64,000 nucleotides of DNA, taken from positions 372,001 to 436,000 of the forward strand of contig NZ_AQUI01000002.1 of the NCBI RefSeq assembly GCF_000371785.1, given 5' to 3'. The notes under the pieces are model-generated. The model did no database searches and was not told the origin of the DNA. It saw only the letters and a program-made list of their open reading frames with translations. The translations under genes were made by a program, and so were the position numbers. Position 1 is the stretch's first letter. Each line of letters opens with the position of its first letter. Shown here one piece after another: positions 19,807 through 27,524 of this stretch. The stretch comes from Actinopolyspora halophila DSM 43834 (GTDB lineage: Bacteria; Actinomycetota; Actinomycetes; Mycobacteriales; Pseudonocardiaceae).

Positions 19807-19866
19807 GTTCCGAATCGCAGAGAGCAACTCGGGCTCACGGGCGCTGCCGCCGGACGGAAGGCCGGG

Positions 19867-20622
19867 ATGGCGCCGCCGTACCTATCCGATGTGGAGTACG
19901 GAAAGAAGAGGCTTTCGGCTGAACGTCTCGAAGAGCTGATCGCGGCCTACGGCTTCGACGGTTCCACGAAGCAGGAGCTCCGGCTACTGCACGAGCAAGC
20001 CGCTTCACGCGGGTGGTGGAACGCTCATTCGGACATCTTCGGTGAAGAGCTGCTGCGTTTCTTCGGGTACGAGCACGGTGCTCGGAGCATCCGCACCTAC
20101 GACGGTGGTCTCGTGCACGGCTTGCTGCAGACGGAGGAGTACGCACGAGCGATCATCCGGGCCGGAAGCCCGAATGTGCGGCCGGCTGAAGTGGATCGGA
20201 GGCTTCGGGCACGGATGGAGCGCAAGCAGCGGCTGTTCGGAACGGATTCGCTCCTGCTGACAGCGGTGATGAGCGAGGCCGCACTGTGGCAGCAGGTCGG
20301 AGGTAGGGGAGCCCAGGTGTCCCAGCTTGACCACCTGCTGGAGATGGTTTCGCTCCGCCCGGAGAACCCGGAGCTTCGCGTCGTTCCGTTCACGGCTGCC
20401 GGGCATCACGCGATGGGCGGTTCAACCTTTCACCTGATCACGTTTCCCACCGCTGAGCTACCTACGTTGGTTTGGCAGGAGACGGTCACCTCAACCGAGT
20501 TGATCTCGGATCAGACGATGGTGGCGGAGTATCGCATCGCTCATGAGGAGAGCGCCAAGACAGCGTTCGATCACGAGGACTCGCTGAAGCTGATTTCCGA
20601 GGTTCGTCGCGCGTTAGAGTGA
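19867..20622 (+). CDS. Scr1/DUF5753-type regulator with damaged N-terminal HTH
   Basis: The C-terminal part is an intact DUF5753 domain: ARSIRTYDGGLVHGLLQTEEYAR and ENPELRVVPFTAAGHHAMGGSTFHL. The helix-turn-helix is incomplete. From ATG 19867 only its second half is translated (MAPPYLSDVEYGKKRLSAERL). The missing first half is readable in the same frame upstream as RREQLGLTGAAAGRKAG, but it is cut off by TAG at 19801 with no start codon between. The usual protein is about 280 residues; here it is 252. So it is either a pseudogene or an N-truncated protein. It is followed four bases later by a DUF397 gene, the standard partner of such regulators. Confidence 0.65.
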   Translation: MAPPYLSDVEYGKKRLSAERLEELIAAYGFDGSTKQELRLLHEQAASRGWWNAHSDIFGEELLRFFGYEHGARSIRTYDGGLVHGLLQTEEYARAIIRAGSPNVRPAEVDRRLRARMERKQRLFGTDSLLLTAVMSEAALWQQVGGRGAQVSQLDHLLEMVSLRPENPELRVVPFTAAGHHAMGGSTFHLITFPTAELPTLVWQETVTSTELISDQTMVAEYRIAHEESAKTAFDHEDSLKLISEVRRALE

Positions 20623-20626
20623 TGAC

Positions 20627-20824
20627 ATGAGCAGCGGAGTGTCGCGACGTGTCGGAAACACGTGGCGCAAGTCGAGCTACAGTACGACGAACTCGTCCTG
20701 CGTCGAGGTGGCGGTGACCGCCGAGGTGGTCGGGGTGCGCGACACCAAGGACCGCGCGGGCGGCGCACTGGCGTTCGACCCTCGGCGGTGGAGTGACTTC
20801 CTCGCGATGCTCGAACGGAACTGA
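20627..20824 (+). CDS. DUF397 protein
   Basis: A 65-residue protein with the family pattern WRKSSYSTTNSSCVEVAV, then VGVRDTKDRAGGALAFDPRRWSDFLAML. DUF397 proteins are small actinobacterial factors encoded next to Scr1-like regulators and are thought to act as their partners, in a toxin-antitoxin-like or developmental switch manner (family knowledge, not shown here). The ATG is four bases after the regulator stop, so the two genes are an operon. Confidence 0.88.
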   Translation: MSSGVSRRVGNTWRKSSYSTTNSSCVEVAVTAEVVGVRDTKDRAGGALAFDPRRWSDFLAMLERN

Positions 20825-20905
20825 GGCACCCGCTGGCGGATGCCTCCGACCGCGCCGAACGTGGACTCGCCGGTCCGTCGGGTGCGGCGCGGTCGGGTAC
20901 GGGCG

Positions 20906-21484
20906 CTACGCGTTGGGCAGGTTCTCGACAGCCGCCGCGGCGAACTTCTTGAACAGCCCGCATTTGGTGGGGATCGAGCCGTCATCGGTGATGCTGGAGG
21001 TGCCGCTCACCAGCAGAGGAGCTTCGTCGGATACATCGACGTAGTAGAGGCATCCTGCACTGGTCTCGGACTTGTAGGCTGGATATCCCGCGATGGTGAG
21101 CTCTTCACCCCCCTGATGCGTCATGGTGATTTCGGCGAGATCGCGCTGTCTCTCGGCGCCGAGATCGACTGCCCACGCGCCGCCTGCATCGCCCTTCTGG
21201 TATTGGCAGACGCTATTGCCGTTGGAGTCGCGTGGTTCGGGCGGCTGGTTGGCTCCGAGTGCGCGCCAGCGTGCTTCGGGGACGATGTCGCAGACCTCGG
21301 CGAGGTCGAAGGACTTGGCCGGTGCGGTGCGCTCGGGCAGGGGGCTGTCGGCGCTGGCCGAGGTGGTTTGCCTGTCCTGTGTGGGAGTTCCGGAGTCCGG
21401 GCTCTCCTCGGCGGCGGGGCCGCCGCATCCGGCCAGCAGCAGGCTCGCCAGTGCGGCGATCCCGCCTGCGACGGTGTTACGCAA
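20906..21484 (-). CDS. DUF3558 lipoprotein
   Basis: A secreted lipoprotein of 192 residues. It has the signal segment GGIAALASLLLAGC with the lipobox LLAGC (Cys about residue 20), a Thr/Ser/Pro-rich spacer, then the DUF3558 core. The core holds FDLAEVCDIVPEARWRALG, CQYQ, and a late CLYYVDVSD and KCGLFKKFAAAAVENLP. The conserved cysteines probably form disulfides outside the cell. The start is TTG 21484, overlapping the end of the preceding gene by eight bases with GAGGGAGGG upstream. Function is unknown; such genes are common beside small WXG/PE-like partners in Pseudonocardiales. Confidence 0.85.
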   Translation of the reverse strand: MRNTVAGGIAALASLLLAGCGGPAAEESPDSGTPTQDRQTTSASADSPLPERTAPAKSFDLAEVCDIVPEARWRALGANQPPEPRDSNGNSVCQYQKGDAGGAWAVDLGAERQRDLAEITMTHQGGEELTIAGYPAYKSETSAGCLYYVDVSDEAPLLVSGTSSITDDGSIPTKCGLFKKFAAAAVENLPNA

Positions 21485-22006
21485 GGTCGTTCCCTCCTCG
21501 TCCGAGGCTGTCGGCGGCGTCGGCGTCGTCGGTGCGGGTCTGCTCGGCGCTGGAGCGCAGGCTGGCTGCGGTGTCCTGGAACACCTTGATGAGTTCGAGG
21601 TAATTCTCCAGATAGGCTCGGTCGTCGCCCGCGCCGACCCGGCTGTGCTGCTCGGCGGCCCCCGCGCTCACCGGATCGGTGCCCGGTGGGGGGACACTTG
21701 CCAGTTGTTGCACGTCAGAAACGCGCCCCGTAGCTCTTCGGCCTTGTCCTCGAAGAAGCTCGCGAGGCCGTCGACCTCCTCGGGGTCGACGACCATGCGG
21801 GTGCCGTCGCCGCGGGTCTCGGCGAGTTCGGCCTTGGTGTTGGCCCGTTCCTGGATCCGCGCGATCTCGGCCATCTTCTGCGCCGCGTTGCCGGTCAGCA
21901 GCGATCCGGGCAGCTCGTTGACCGTGTCCTCCAGCGCGGCCCGGTCCGCCGCGTCCATCTCGGGAGGTTCGTCTCCTCCCGACTGTGTCTCGTCGTCCTC
22001 GGCCAC
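21477..22006 (-). pseudogene. DUF3558-partner gene with one-base frameshift
   Basis: From ATG 22006 the frame reads an acidic N-terminus, then VDPEEVDGLASFFEDKAEELR, and then goes out of frame to a stop at 21668. The -1 frame continues with family-like sequence VQQLASVPPPGTDPVSAGAAEQ, RVGAGDDRAYLENYLELIKVF and a polar C-terminus ending at 21477. Adding one base in the run GGGG (complement of 21726-21729) restores a single 176-residue frame, and the total length then divides exactly by three. The pattern resembles small PE/WXG-like secreted proteins. The reading could be a true mutation, a sequencing error in a G-run, or programmed frameshifting. Confidence 0.75.
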
Positions 22007-22069
22007 GGTTCCTCCTCGCGCATCGTTTCGACGCCGGCTGATCAGCGCTGCTTCGGCTCACTCCTAAGC

Positions 22070-22104
22070 GTGATCGCGCTCGAGCGGGAGCCTAGCGCGA
22101 TCAC
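22070..22104. promoter_or_regulatory. Perfect 11-bp inverted repeat in divergent region
   Basis: GTGATCGCGCT and AGCGCGATCAC are separated by 13 bases. It lies between the divergent minus-strand DUF3558-partner gene and the fur-like gene, so it is better placed for an operator than a terminator. An ATCACGTGAT palindrome follows at about 22132. The rest of the 332-base gap 22007-22338 shows no gene. Confidence 0.45.
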
Positions 22105-22298
22105 CGCGTCACGAGGTCGGGAATCACGTGATCCGAAGACGCGGTGCCCCGAGACGCGCGTCGCCGCATTCGTGAGCGGCGAGGTCGAACGTCGGAGTTC
22201 ACTCCGGTCGCTTCCGGCTTCCAGGTGAAATGGCCCACTTCGCGAAGTGCTCCGCGCGGAGTCTTGATCACGGTCGAGTGGACTACCCGCGTGTTTTC

Positions 22299-22329
22299 TT
22301 GACTTATTCCAATCTGTGCGTGGCATACT
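22299..22329 (+). promoter_or_regulatory. fur-catalase promoter, AT-rich operator candidate
   Basis: TTGACT (22299-22304) and CATACT (22324-22329) are 19 bases apart, and the ATG follows ten bases later, so the mRNA is probably leaderless. The spacer TTATTCCAATCTG is strikingly AT-rich for this genome, as are FurA/CatR operators of other actinobacteria, which overlap their own promoter. Confidence 0.5.
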
Positions 22330-22338
22330 GGCGGAGCT

Positions 22339-22794
22339 ATGGCATCCAGTACGGCATCCGGTGGTCAGCCCGCAGCGGGCAGTACGCGTGAGAGATTGCG
22401 TGCTGCCGGGCTGCGCGCGACCGCGCCGCGCACGGCCGTGCTCGACTGGCTGTCGAACAATCCGCACTCGACCGCCGACCAGGTGGCCGGTGCCGTGCGG
22501 CAGGACCTCGGGTCGGTGTCCACCCAGGCCGTTTACGACGTGCTGCACGCATGCACAGCCGCCGGGTTGTTACGCAGGATCGAACCGGCCGGTCATCCGG
22601 CGCGCTTCGAGTCCCGCATAGCCGACAACCACCACCACCTGGTGTGTCGCGGTTGCGGTCGAACCGAGGACGTGGACTGCGTCCAGGGTTCGGCGCCGTG
22701 CCTGACGCCTTCGTCGACATCCGGGTACTCCATCGACGAAGCGGAGATCGTGTTCTGGGGCCAGTGCCCCGATTGCAAGTCCGCCGCGGAGTAA
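22339..22794 (+). CDS. Fur-family peroxide-responsive regulator (FurA/CatR-like)
   Basis: A 151-residue Fur-family repressor. The winged-helix half (about 18-85) includes STADQVAGAVRQDLGSVSTQAVYDVLHACTAAGLLRRI. The dimerisation half carries the metal ligands: His86, the HHH at 98-100, and paired CxxC motifs (Cys103/106 and Cys143/146) for structural zinc. The gene is 36 bases upstream of a catalase gene, the standard arrangement for FurA or CatR repressors that release catalase expression when oxidised by peroxide. Self-repression from the promoter at 22299 is likely by analogy. Confidence 0.9.
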   Translation: MASSTASGGQPAAGSTRERLRAAGLRATAPRTAVLDWLSNNPHSTADQVAGAVRQDLGSVSTQAVYDVLHACTAAGLLRRIEPAGHPARFESRIADNHHHLVCRGCGRTEDVDCVQGSAPCLTPSSTSGYSIDEAEIVFWGQCPDCKSAAE

Positions 22795-22830
22795 ACGACG
22801 GACACCGAACCACCACGAGGAGGAACGATC

Positions 22831-24276
22831 GTGAGTTCGCCACGGCCCACGACGACCAATGCCGGTATTCCGGTAGCCAGCGACGACCACTCGCTGACGG
22901 CAGGCCCCAACGGTCCGGTGCTGCTGCAGGACCACTACATGATCGAGAAGAACGCGCAGTTCAACCGTGAGCGGGTGCCCGAACGCGTGGTACACGCCAA
23001 GGGCGGTGGCGCGTTCGGCTTCTTCGAGACCACCGAGGACGTGAGCCAGTACACCAAGGCCGCGTTGTTCCAGCCCGGCGTCAAGACCGAGACGCTGATC
23101 CGGTTCTCCTCGGTCGCGGGCGAGCTGGGTTCCCCCGACACCTGGCGTGACCCGCGCGGTACGGCCATCAAGTTCTACACCTCCGAGGGCAACTACGACC
23201 TCGTGGGCAACAACACCCCGGTGTTCTTCATCAGGGACGCGATCAAGTTCCCCGACTTCATCCGTTCCCAGAAGCGCCGCGCGGACAACCACCTGCGCGA
23301 CCACGACATGCAGTGGGACTTCTGGAGCCAGTGCCCCGAGTCGGCCCACCAGGTCACCTGGCTGATGGGTGATCGGGGTATCCCGAAGACCTGGCGGAAC
23401 ATGAACCTCTACGGTTCGCACACCTACCTGTGGGAGAACGCCAAGGGCGAGAAGTTCTGGGTCAAGTACCACTTCAAGACCGACCAGGGCCACGACTTCC
23501 TCGCCCAGGAGGAGGCCGACCGGCTGGCCGGTGAGGACAGCGACGCCCACATCCGCGACCTCTGGTCCAGCATCCAGTCCGGCAACAACCCGAGCTGGAC
23601 GCTGTACGTGCAGGTCATGCCGCTCGAGGACGCCGCGGAGTACCGGTTCAACCCCTTCGACCTGACCAAGGTGTGGCCGCACAGCGACTACCCGCTGATC
23701 AAGGTCGGTCGGTTCGTGCTCGACCGCAACCCGGACAACTACTTCGCCCAGATCGAGCAGGCCGCCTTCGAGCCGTCCAACCTGGTCCCGGGCATCGGCA
23801 CCTCGCCGGACAAGATGCTGCAGGGTCGGCTGTTCTCCTACCCGGACGCCCACCGCTACCGCATCGGCCCGAACTACATGGACCTGCCGGTCAACCGGCC
23901 CACCGCACAGGTGAACTCCTACTCCAAGGACGGCCCGATGCGGTACAGCTACGGGCAGGACCCGGTGTACGCGCCGAACTCCTACGGGGGACCGCACGCC
24001 GACACGCGCAACGGCAGCGAGACTTCCGCTCACGGAATCGAGGAGGAGGTCGTCCGCACGGCCTACCAGCAGCACACCGAGGACGACGACTTCGGCCAGG
24101 CCGGGACCATGGTCCGTGAGGTCTTCAGCGACGAGGAGCGGCAGCGCTTCGTGAACAACGTCGCGGGCCACCTGTCCAAGGGCGTCAGTCAGCCGATCCT
24201 GGAGCGCGCGCTGCAGTACTGGCGCAACGTGGACAAGGACACCGGCGACAAGATCGCCGAGAAGGTCCAGAACTGA
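22831..24276 (+). CDS. Monofunctional haem catalase
   Basis: Decomposes hydrogen peroxide. 481 residues, small-subunit catalase. The distal haem His55 lies in VVHAKGGGAFGFFE, Asn128 in GNNTPVFF, and the proximal Tyr337 in RLFSYPDAHRYR. The substrate channel region DPRGTAIKFYTSEGNYD is complete. GTG 22831 is preceded by GAGGAGG. It is co-transcribed with the Fur-type gene. M. tuberculosis pairs FurA with KatG instead, while Streptomyces CatR-CatA matches this arrangement. Confidence 0.96.
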   Translation: MSSPRPTTTNAGIPVASDDHSLTAGPNGPVLLQDHYMIEKNAQFNRERVPERVVHAKGGGAFGFFETTEDVSQYTKAALFQPGVKTETLIRFSSVAGELGSPDTWRDPRGTAIKFYTSEGNYDLVGNNTPVFFIRDAIKFPDFIRSQKRRADNHLRDHDMQWDFWSQCPESAHQVTWLMGDRGIPKTWRNMNLYGSHTYLWENAKGEKFWVKYHFKTDQGHDFLAQEEADRLAGEDSDAHIRDLWSSIQSGNNPSWTLYVQVMPLEDAAEYRFNPFDLTKVWPHSDYPLIKVGRFVLDRNPDNYFAQIEQAAFEPSNLVPGIGTSPDKMLQGRLFSYPDAHRYRIGPNYMDLPVNRPTAQVNSYSKDGPMRYSYGQDPVYAPNSYGGPHADTRNGSETSAHGIEEEVVRTAYQQHTEDDDFGQAGTMVREVFSDEERQRFVNNVAGHLSKGVSQPILERALQYWRNVDKDTGDKIAEKVQN

Positions 24277-24304
24277 CGCTTCGCGGACTCGCGTGAGGCG
24301 TTGC

Positions 24305-24426
24305 GGTGGCCACTGGGTCGTCCTCCCCGTGGCCACCGGGTGAGGATCCGGGGTGACCGGGTTCCCACTGACTGTGCTTCTCACCACGTGCTCGGGCCCG
24401 GCGGTGCACGCGCATCGCCGGGCCCG
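24305..24426 (+). terminator. Terminator hairpins after catalase
   Basis: GGTGGCCAC/GTGGCCACC (24305-24337) and CGGGCCCGGCG/CGCCGGGCCCG (24393-24426, 12-base loop). Both are perfect stems without T-runs. The remaining bases of the 24277-24553 gap show an AT-richer stretch (AAAAAATCTAGTTATCGGAT) that may hold the next promoter. Confidence 0.65.
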
Positions 24427-24553
24427 ACTGCTGTCCCGGGGCTCTCGCGCGGCTCGTCACTCAGCGGGACGCGGAAGGTGGAGCGCGGGCGGAGCGGAAA
24501 AAATCTAGTTATCGGATCGAGATCGGGGAGTGACCGTGTGTTGTTGATGTAAC

Positions 24554-25936
24554 TTGTTGGAGATGTTCGAAGGTCGTGCTGTCCTGGTCAGGAGTTCGGA
24601 GGTCCTGCCGGACGAAGAGGGAACCGATTCGCGGGCCGAGTTATACCGGTTCCTCGAGAAATACGCTCCCCTGGTGGCGGCGGTAGCGGCTGGAACACTT
24701 CTGTGGACGCTGCTTTCCGGGGTGATGAGTCAGGAGAACTGGCCCGACCACGAGGTTTACCGCAGAGCGGTCCACACCTGGCTTTCCGGTGGGAACGTAC
24801 TCACCTCGCATTCTCCGGTCAGCAATGACGGCCCGCTTCCCTGGGTCTACCCTCCGTTCGCCCTTCTGCCGCTGACCCCGCCGGCCGTGTTGCCGCTCAA
24901 ACTGGACATCGCATTGCTGTACCTGGTCAACGTGGTCGCGCTCGTGGGGACGTTGTACCTGGTGCTGCGACGTGTGGTCCCCCGCCTGGGAGCTAGGACG
25001 GTGTTGGCGATCGCTGTCGTGGCGGCGCAGTCCTCCCTGTTGATCGACCCGGTGGCGAACTCGTTCTGGCAGGGTCAGATCAATATAGTCCTGATGGGGC
25101 TCGTCGCTTTCGACTGTCTGGTTTCCGCGCCGCGTTGGCCACGCGGAATGTTGATCGGAGCAGCGGCCGCGGTGAAGCTGGTCCCGGCGGCCTTCGTGCT
25201 CCTTTTTCTGGTACGCAGGGATTTTCGTGCGGTCTTGTCGGTCGTGGTCACTTTCGTCGTCGCCACTCTGGTCGGTTTCGTGGTGGACTTCGGGGCCTCG
25301 GTGGACTACTGGTTCGGACAGGGGCCCGCGGCCGCGGCGTTCGGCTCACCACTGCGTGGCAACCAGTCGATGCTGGCCGTGCTGTCCCGGACGGATCTCG
25401 CCCCGACGGCACGTTTCGTCGGTTGGATCGCGCTCTGCCTGCTGCTGGCCGCGGTAACCGCCTACTGCGCCCACCGTGGCAGTACGCCGCTGGCCGTCAC
25501 GGCCATCGGTGTGTTCTCCCTGCTCGTCTCACCGACGGCGTGGTCGAACCACTGGGTGTGGATCGCCCCGGCCATACTGCTGATGATCCTGCACGGGGTG
25601 CTGAACCGCGGTTTCCCGTGGCTGTTCGCCGCCGTGGCGTCGATCGCGGTCACCAGGGCGGCGCCGTACACCGATCTCCCGGCCGGACGGGGCAGCATGG
25701 TCGAGCTCGGGCCGCTGGACCAGTTGAGCGCCGCCTCCTACGTGCTCCTGGGGGTGGGACTGGTTCTCGCGCTGCTGGTGACACTGCTGGGTCGCGACGT
25801 CTCCGCGGGCAACGTGCCGTGGCGGAATCGCGGTGGTCCGCCGGGCCCCACCGCAGGCGAGGTGGCGCGCCCGGCGCGGTTGAGCGGTGCTCTCGCTCAA
25901 CCGCAGCGGGAAGCCGAACCGACGAAGTCCTGTTGA
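24554..25936 (+). CDS. GT87/DUF2029 polyprenol-phosphate-mannose-dependent glycosyltransferase
   Basis: A 460-residue polytopic protein with about ten hydrophobic segments. The first loop after TM1 contains DHEVYRRAVHTWLSGGNVL and WVYPPFALLPLTP. The catalytic Asp of this family lies early in that loop. NSFWQGQINIVLMGLVAFDCL and GAAAAVKLVPAAFVLLFLV are typical DUF2029 motifs. Members such as mycobacterial PimE-like enzymes add mannose or arabinose to cell-envelope lipids on the outer face of the membrane. The start is uncertain: TTG 24554 or ATG 24563. A repeat copy follows immediately after the stop. Confidence 0.85.
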   Translation: MLEMFEGRAVLVRSSEVLPDEEGTDSRAELYRFLEKYAPLVAAVAAGTLLWTLLSGVMSQENWPDHEVYRRAVHTWLSGGNVLTSHSPVSNDGPLPWVYPPFALLPLTPPAVLPLKLDIALLYLVNVVALVGTLYLVLRRVVPRLGARTVLAIAVVAAQSSLLIDPVANSFWQGQINIVLMGLVAFDCLVSAPRWPRGMLIGAAAAVKLVPAAFVLLFLVRRDFRAVLSVVVTFVVATLVGFVVDFGASVDYWFGQGPAAAAFGSPLRGNQSMLAVLSRTDLAPTARFVGWIALCLLLAAVTAYCAHRGSTPLAVTAIGVFSLLVSPTAWSNHWVWIAPAILLMILHGVLNRGFPWLFAAVASIAVTRAAPYTDLPAGRGSMVELGPLDQLSAASYVLLGVGLVLALLVTLLGRDVSAGNVPWRNRGGPPGPTAGEVARPARLSGALAQPQREAEPTKSC

Positions 25937-25942
25937 TCGAAG

Positions 25943-26015
25943 GCCACCACCCGATGTCGGGGCACCCGCAGCGAGAGCCCGCGAGGTTCCGCCAAGCGAC
26001 CACCCGATCAACCCG
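25943..26015 (-). repeat. Dispersed intergenic repeat, copy 5 (inverted, partial)
   Basis: The reverse complement reads GTCGCTTGGCGGAACCTCGC, then GCTGCGGGTGCCCCGACATC and GGGTGGTGGCC, matching the first half of copy 3. It fills the space between the convergent genes ending at 25936 and 26034. Confidence 0.7.
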
Positions 26016-26033
26016 AGCGGAAGACTCGGTCAG

Positions 26034-27524
26034 TCACTGGGCGTTGCACAGCGCGGCCAGCATCCGTTCGCAGCTGCGCTGGACGGTGCGGACGGCTTCG
26101 CGGTGCGCCCGGTCGAAGAGCGGGTCGGAGGCCAGCGCCCGCCAGCGCCGGGTGATCGCGCCCGCGCGTTCGGCCAGCTCCCGTGGCTGGGTCTGTGCCG
26201 GGACGCCGAGCCGGGCCTGCGGCTGGGGACCGTAGGCGCCCAGCAGCTTCTCGGCCTCCTCGCGCAGCCCGGGGGGCAGGCGCAGCTGCCGCGACCACAG
26301 CCCGGAGAGCGTGCGCAGCTCGTCCCATTCGTGGGCGTTGGACAGCAACCTGTCCAGTTCCCCCTGGAGCTGCCTGCTCCCCGGACGGGGGTTGGCGCGC
26401 AGGACCATGTCCACGGCCATCAGCACCGAACGCGCGCGCAGCGCCTCCTGGCGTTCCACGAACTGCAGGTGCACCGCTTCCTGCAGGGCGCCGATCCTGC
26501 TCTCGTCCAGCAGCGCCGTGCGGAGCCTGGCGAAGTCGCTCGTTCCCTGCCCGAGCAGTGTCAGGGCCCGTTGCAACCCGAACAGGCCGAACTCGCGCAG
26601 CAGGGTCTGCCTGGTCTCGGAGTCGAGGTCCTCCGGCTCGTTCGCCTTCGAGAACCTGTCCGCCGACAGCAGTTGTTCCTCGAGCTGTTGCCGGGGCAGC
26701 GCGGCGAGGGCGAGCAGGGCGTCGAAGCGCTGCTGGTCCAGCGTGGCCCCGGCCTGGGCGAGCAGCCCGGCGACGGGGACGACGTACTGCGCGAAGGAAC
26801 GCACCTTCGGATCCTGCCGGTGGTGGGCGGCCATTCGCTCCGCGGTGTCCACCGAGTCGTCGCTGCCGGTGGCCGCTTCGTCGGCCCTGGACAGCGCGAG
26901 AACGGTGTTGATCGGAGCCCTGCGCGCGACCCGCAGCTCGTGCACCGAGTGCAGGAACTGGATGTCGGTCTGCTGTGGATGGCGGGTCAGGTACAGGACC
27001 GCGTCGGCCTCGGAGAGTATCTGCGCGAGCGCGGACCTGCCGGTCTCCTGCACGGCCGTCGAGGCGACACCGGGGGTTTCGATCAGCGTGATCGCCTGCA
27101 GTCCCGGCGAGGGGGAGTCGATCACCAGCCGGGCCACCTCGTCGGGACGCCAGCGCTGCAGGTCCCGGATGGTGGCCGGGTCCAGCTTGCCCGTGGACAT
27201 GGTCTGCTGGGTCCCGTGCGGGGTGTGCACGGTGATCCTGGGTTCGGTCCCGTAGCGGAACACGGTGTTGACCTGGGTGCGTTCCTCGGGATCGCTCGGG
27301 GCCAGTTCGGAGCCGACCAGCGCGTTGATCAGCGTGGACTTGCCCGACTTCACCCGGCCGGTGACGGCCATGCGAAGTGGTTCGGACAGCCTCTCCAGGC
27401 GGGTGCGCAGCCAGCCCGCGGTGCGCGGGTCGTCGCGGTAGAAGGTCATCGTCCGCAGCAGCAGCGCCCTGGCCTGCCCCAGCAGTCCCGTCGGGGGGTT
27501 CTCGCCGTCGTTCGGTGCGCTCAT
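26034..27524 (-). CDS. iniC: Dynamin-like GTPase IniC
   Basis: A 496-residue dynamin-like protein. The G1 P-loop is GRVKSGKS at residues 56-63. G2/G3 include the switch region NTVFRYG and LIETPGVAST (about 150), and the G4-like segment is LALSRADEA. The remainder is predicted helical stalk. In mycobacteria IniC works with IniA and IniB, is induced by cell-wall inhibitors such as isoniazid and ethambutol, and IniA is a membrane-fission dynamin. ATG 27524 overlaps the iniA stop by four bases (ATGA), which ties the two products in translation. The order here is iniB, iniA, iniC, as in mycobacteria. Confidence 0.88.
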   Translation of the reverse strand: MSAPNDGENPPTGLLGQARALLLRTMTFYRDDPRTAGWLRTRLERLSEPLRMAVTGRVKSGKSTLINALVGSELAPSDPEERTQVNTVFRYGTEPRITVHTPHGTQQTMSTGKLDPATIRDLQRWRPDEVARLVIDSPSPGLQAITLIETPGVASTAVQETGRSALAQILSEADAVLYLTRHPQQTDIQFLHSVHELRVARRAPINTVLALSRADEAATGSDDSVDTAERMAAHHRQDPKVRSFAQYVVPVAGLLAQAGATLDQQRFDALLALAALPRQQLEEQLLSADRFSKANEPEDLDSETRQTLLREFGLFGLQRALTLLGQGTSDFARLRTALLDESRIGALQEAVHLQFVERQEALRARSVLMAVDMVLRANPRPGSRQLQGELDRLLSNAHEWDELRTLSGLWSRQLRLPPGLREEAEKLLGAYGPQPQARLGVPAQTQPRELAERAGAITRRWRALASDPLFDRAHREAVRTVQRSCERMLAALCNAQ

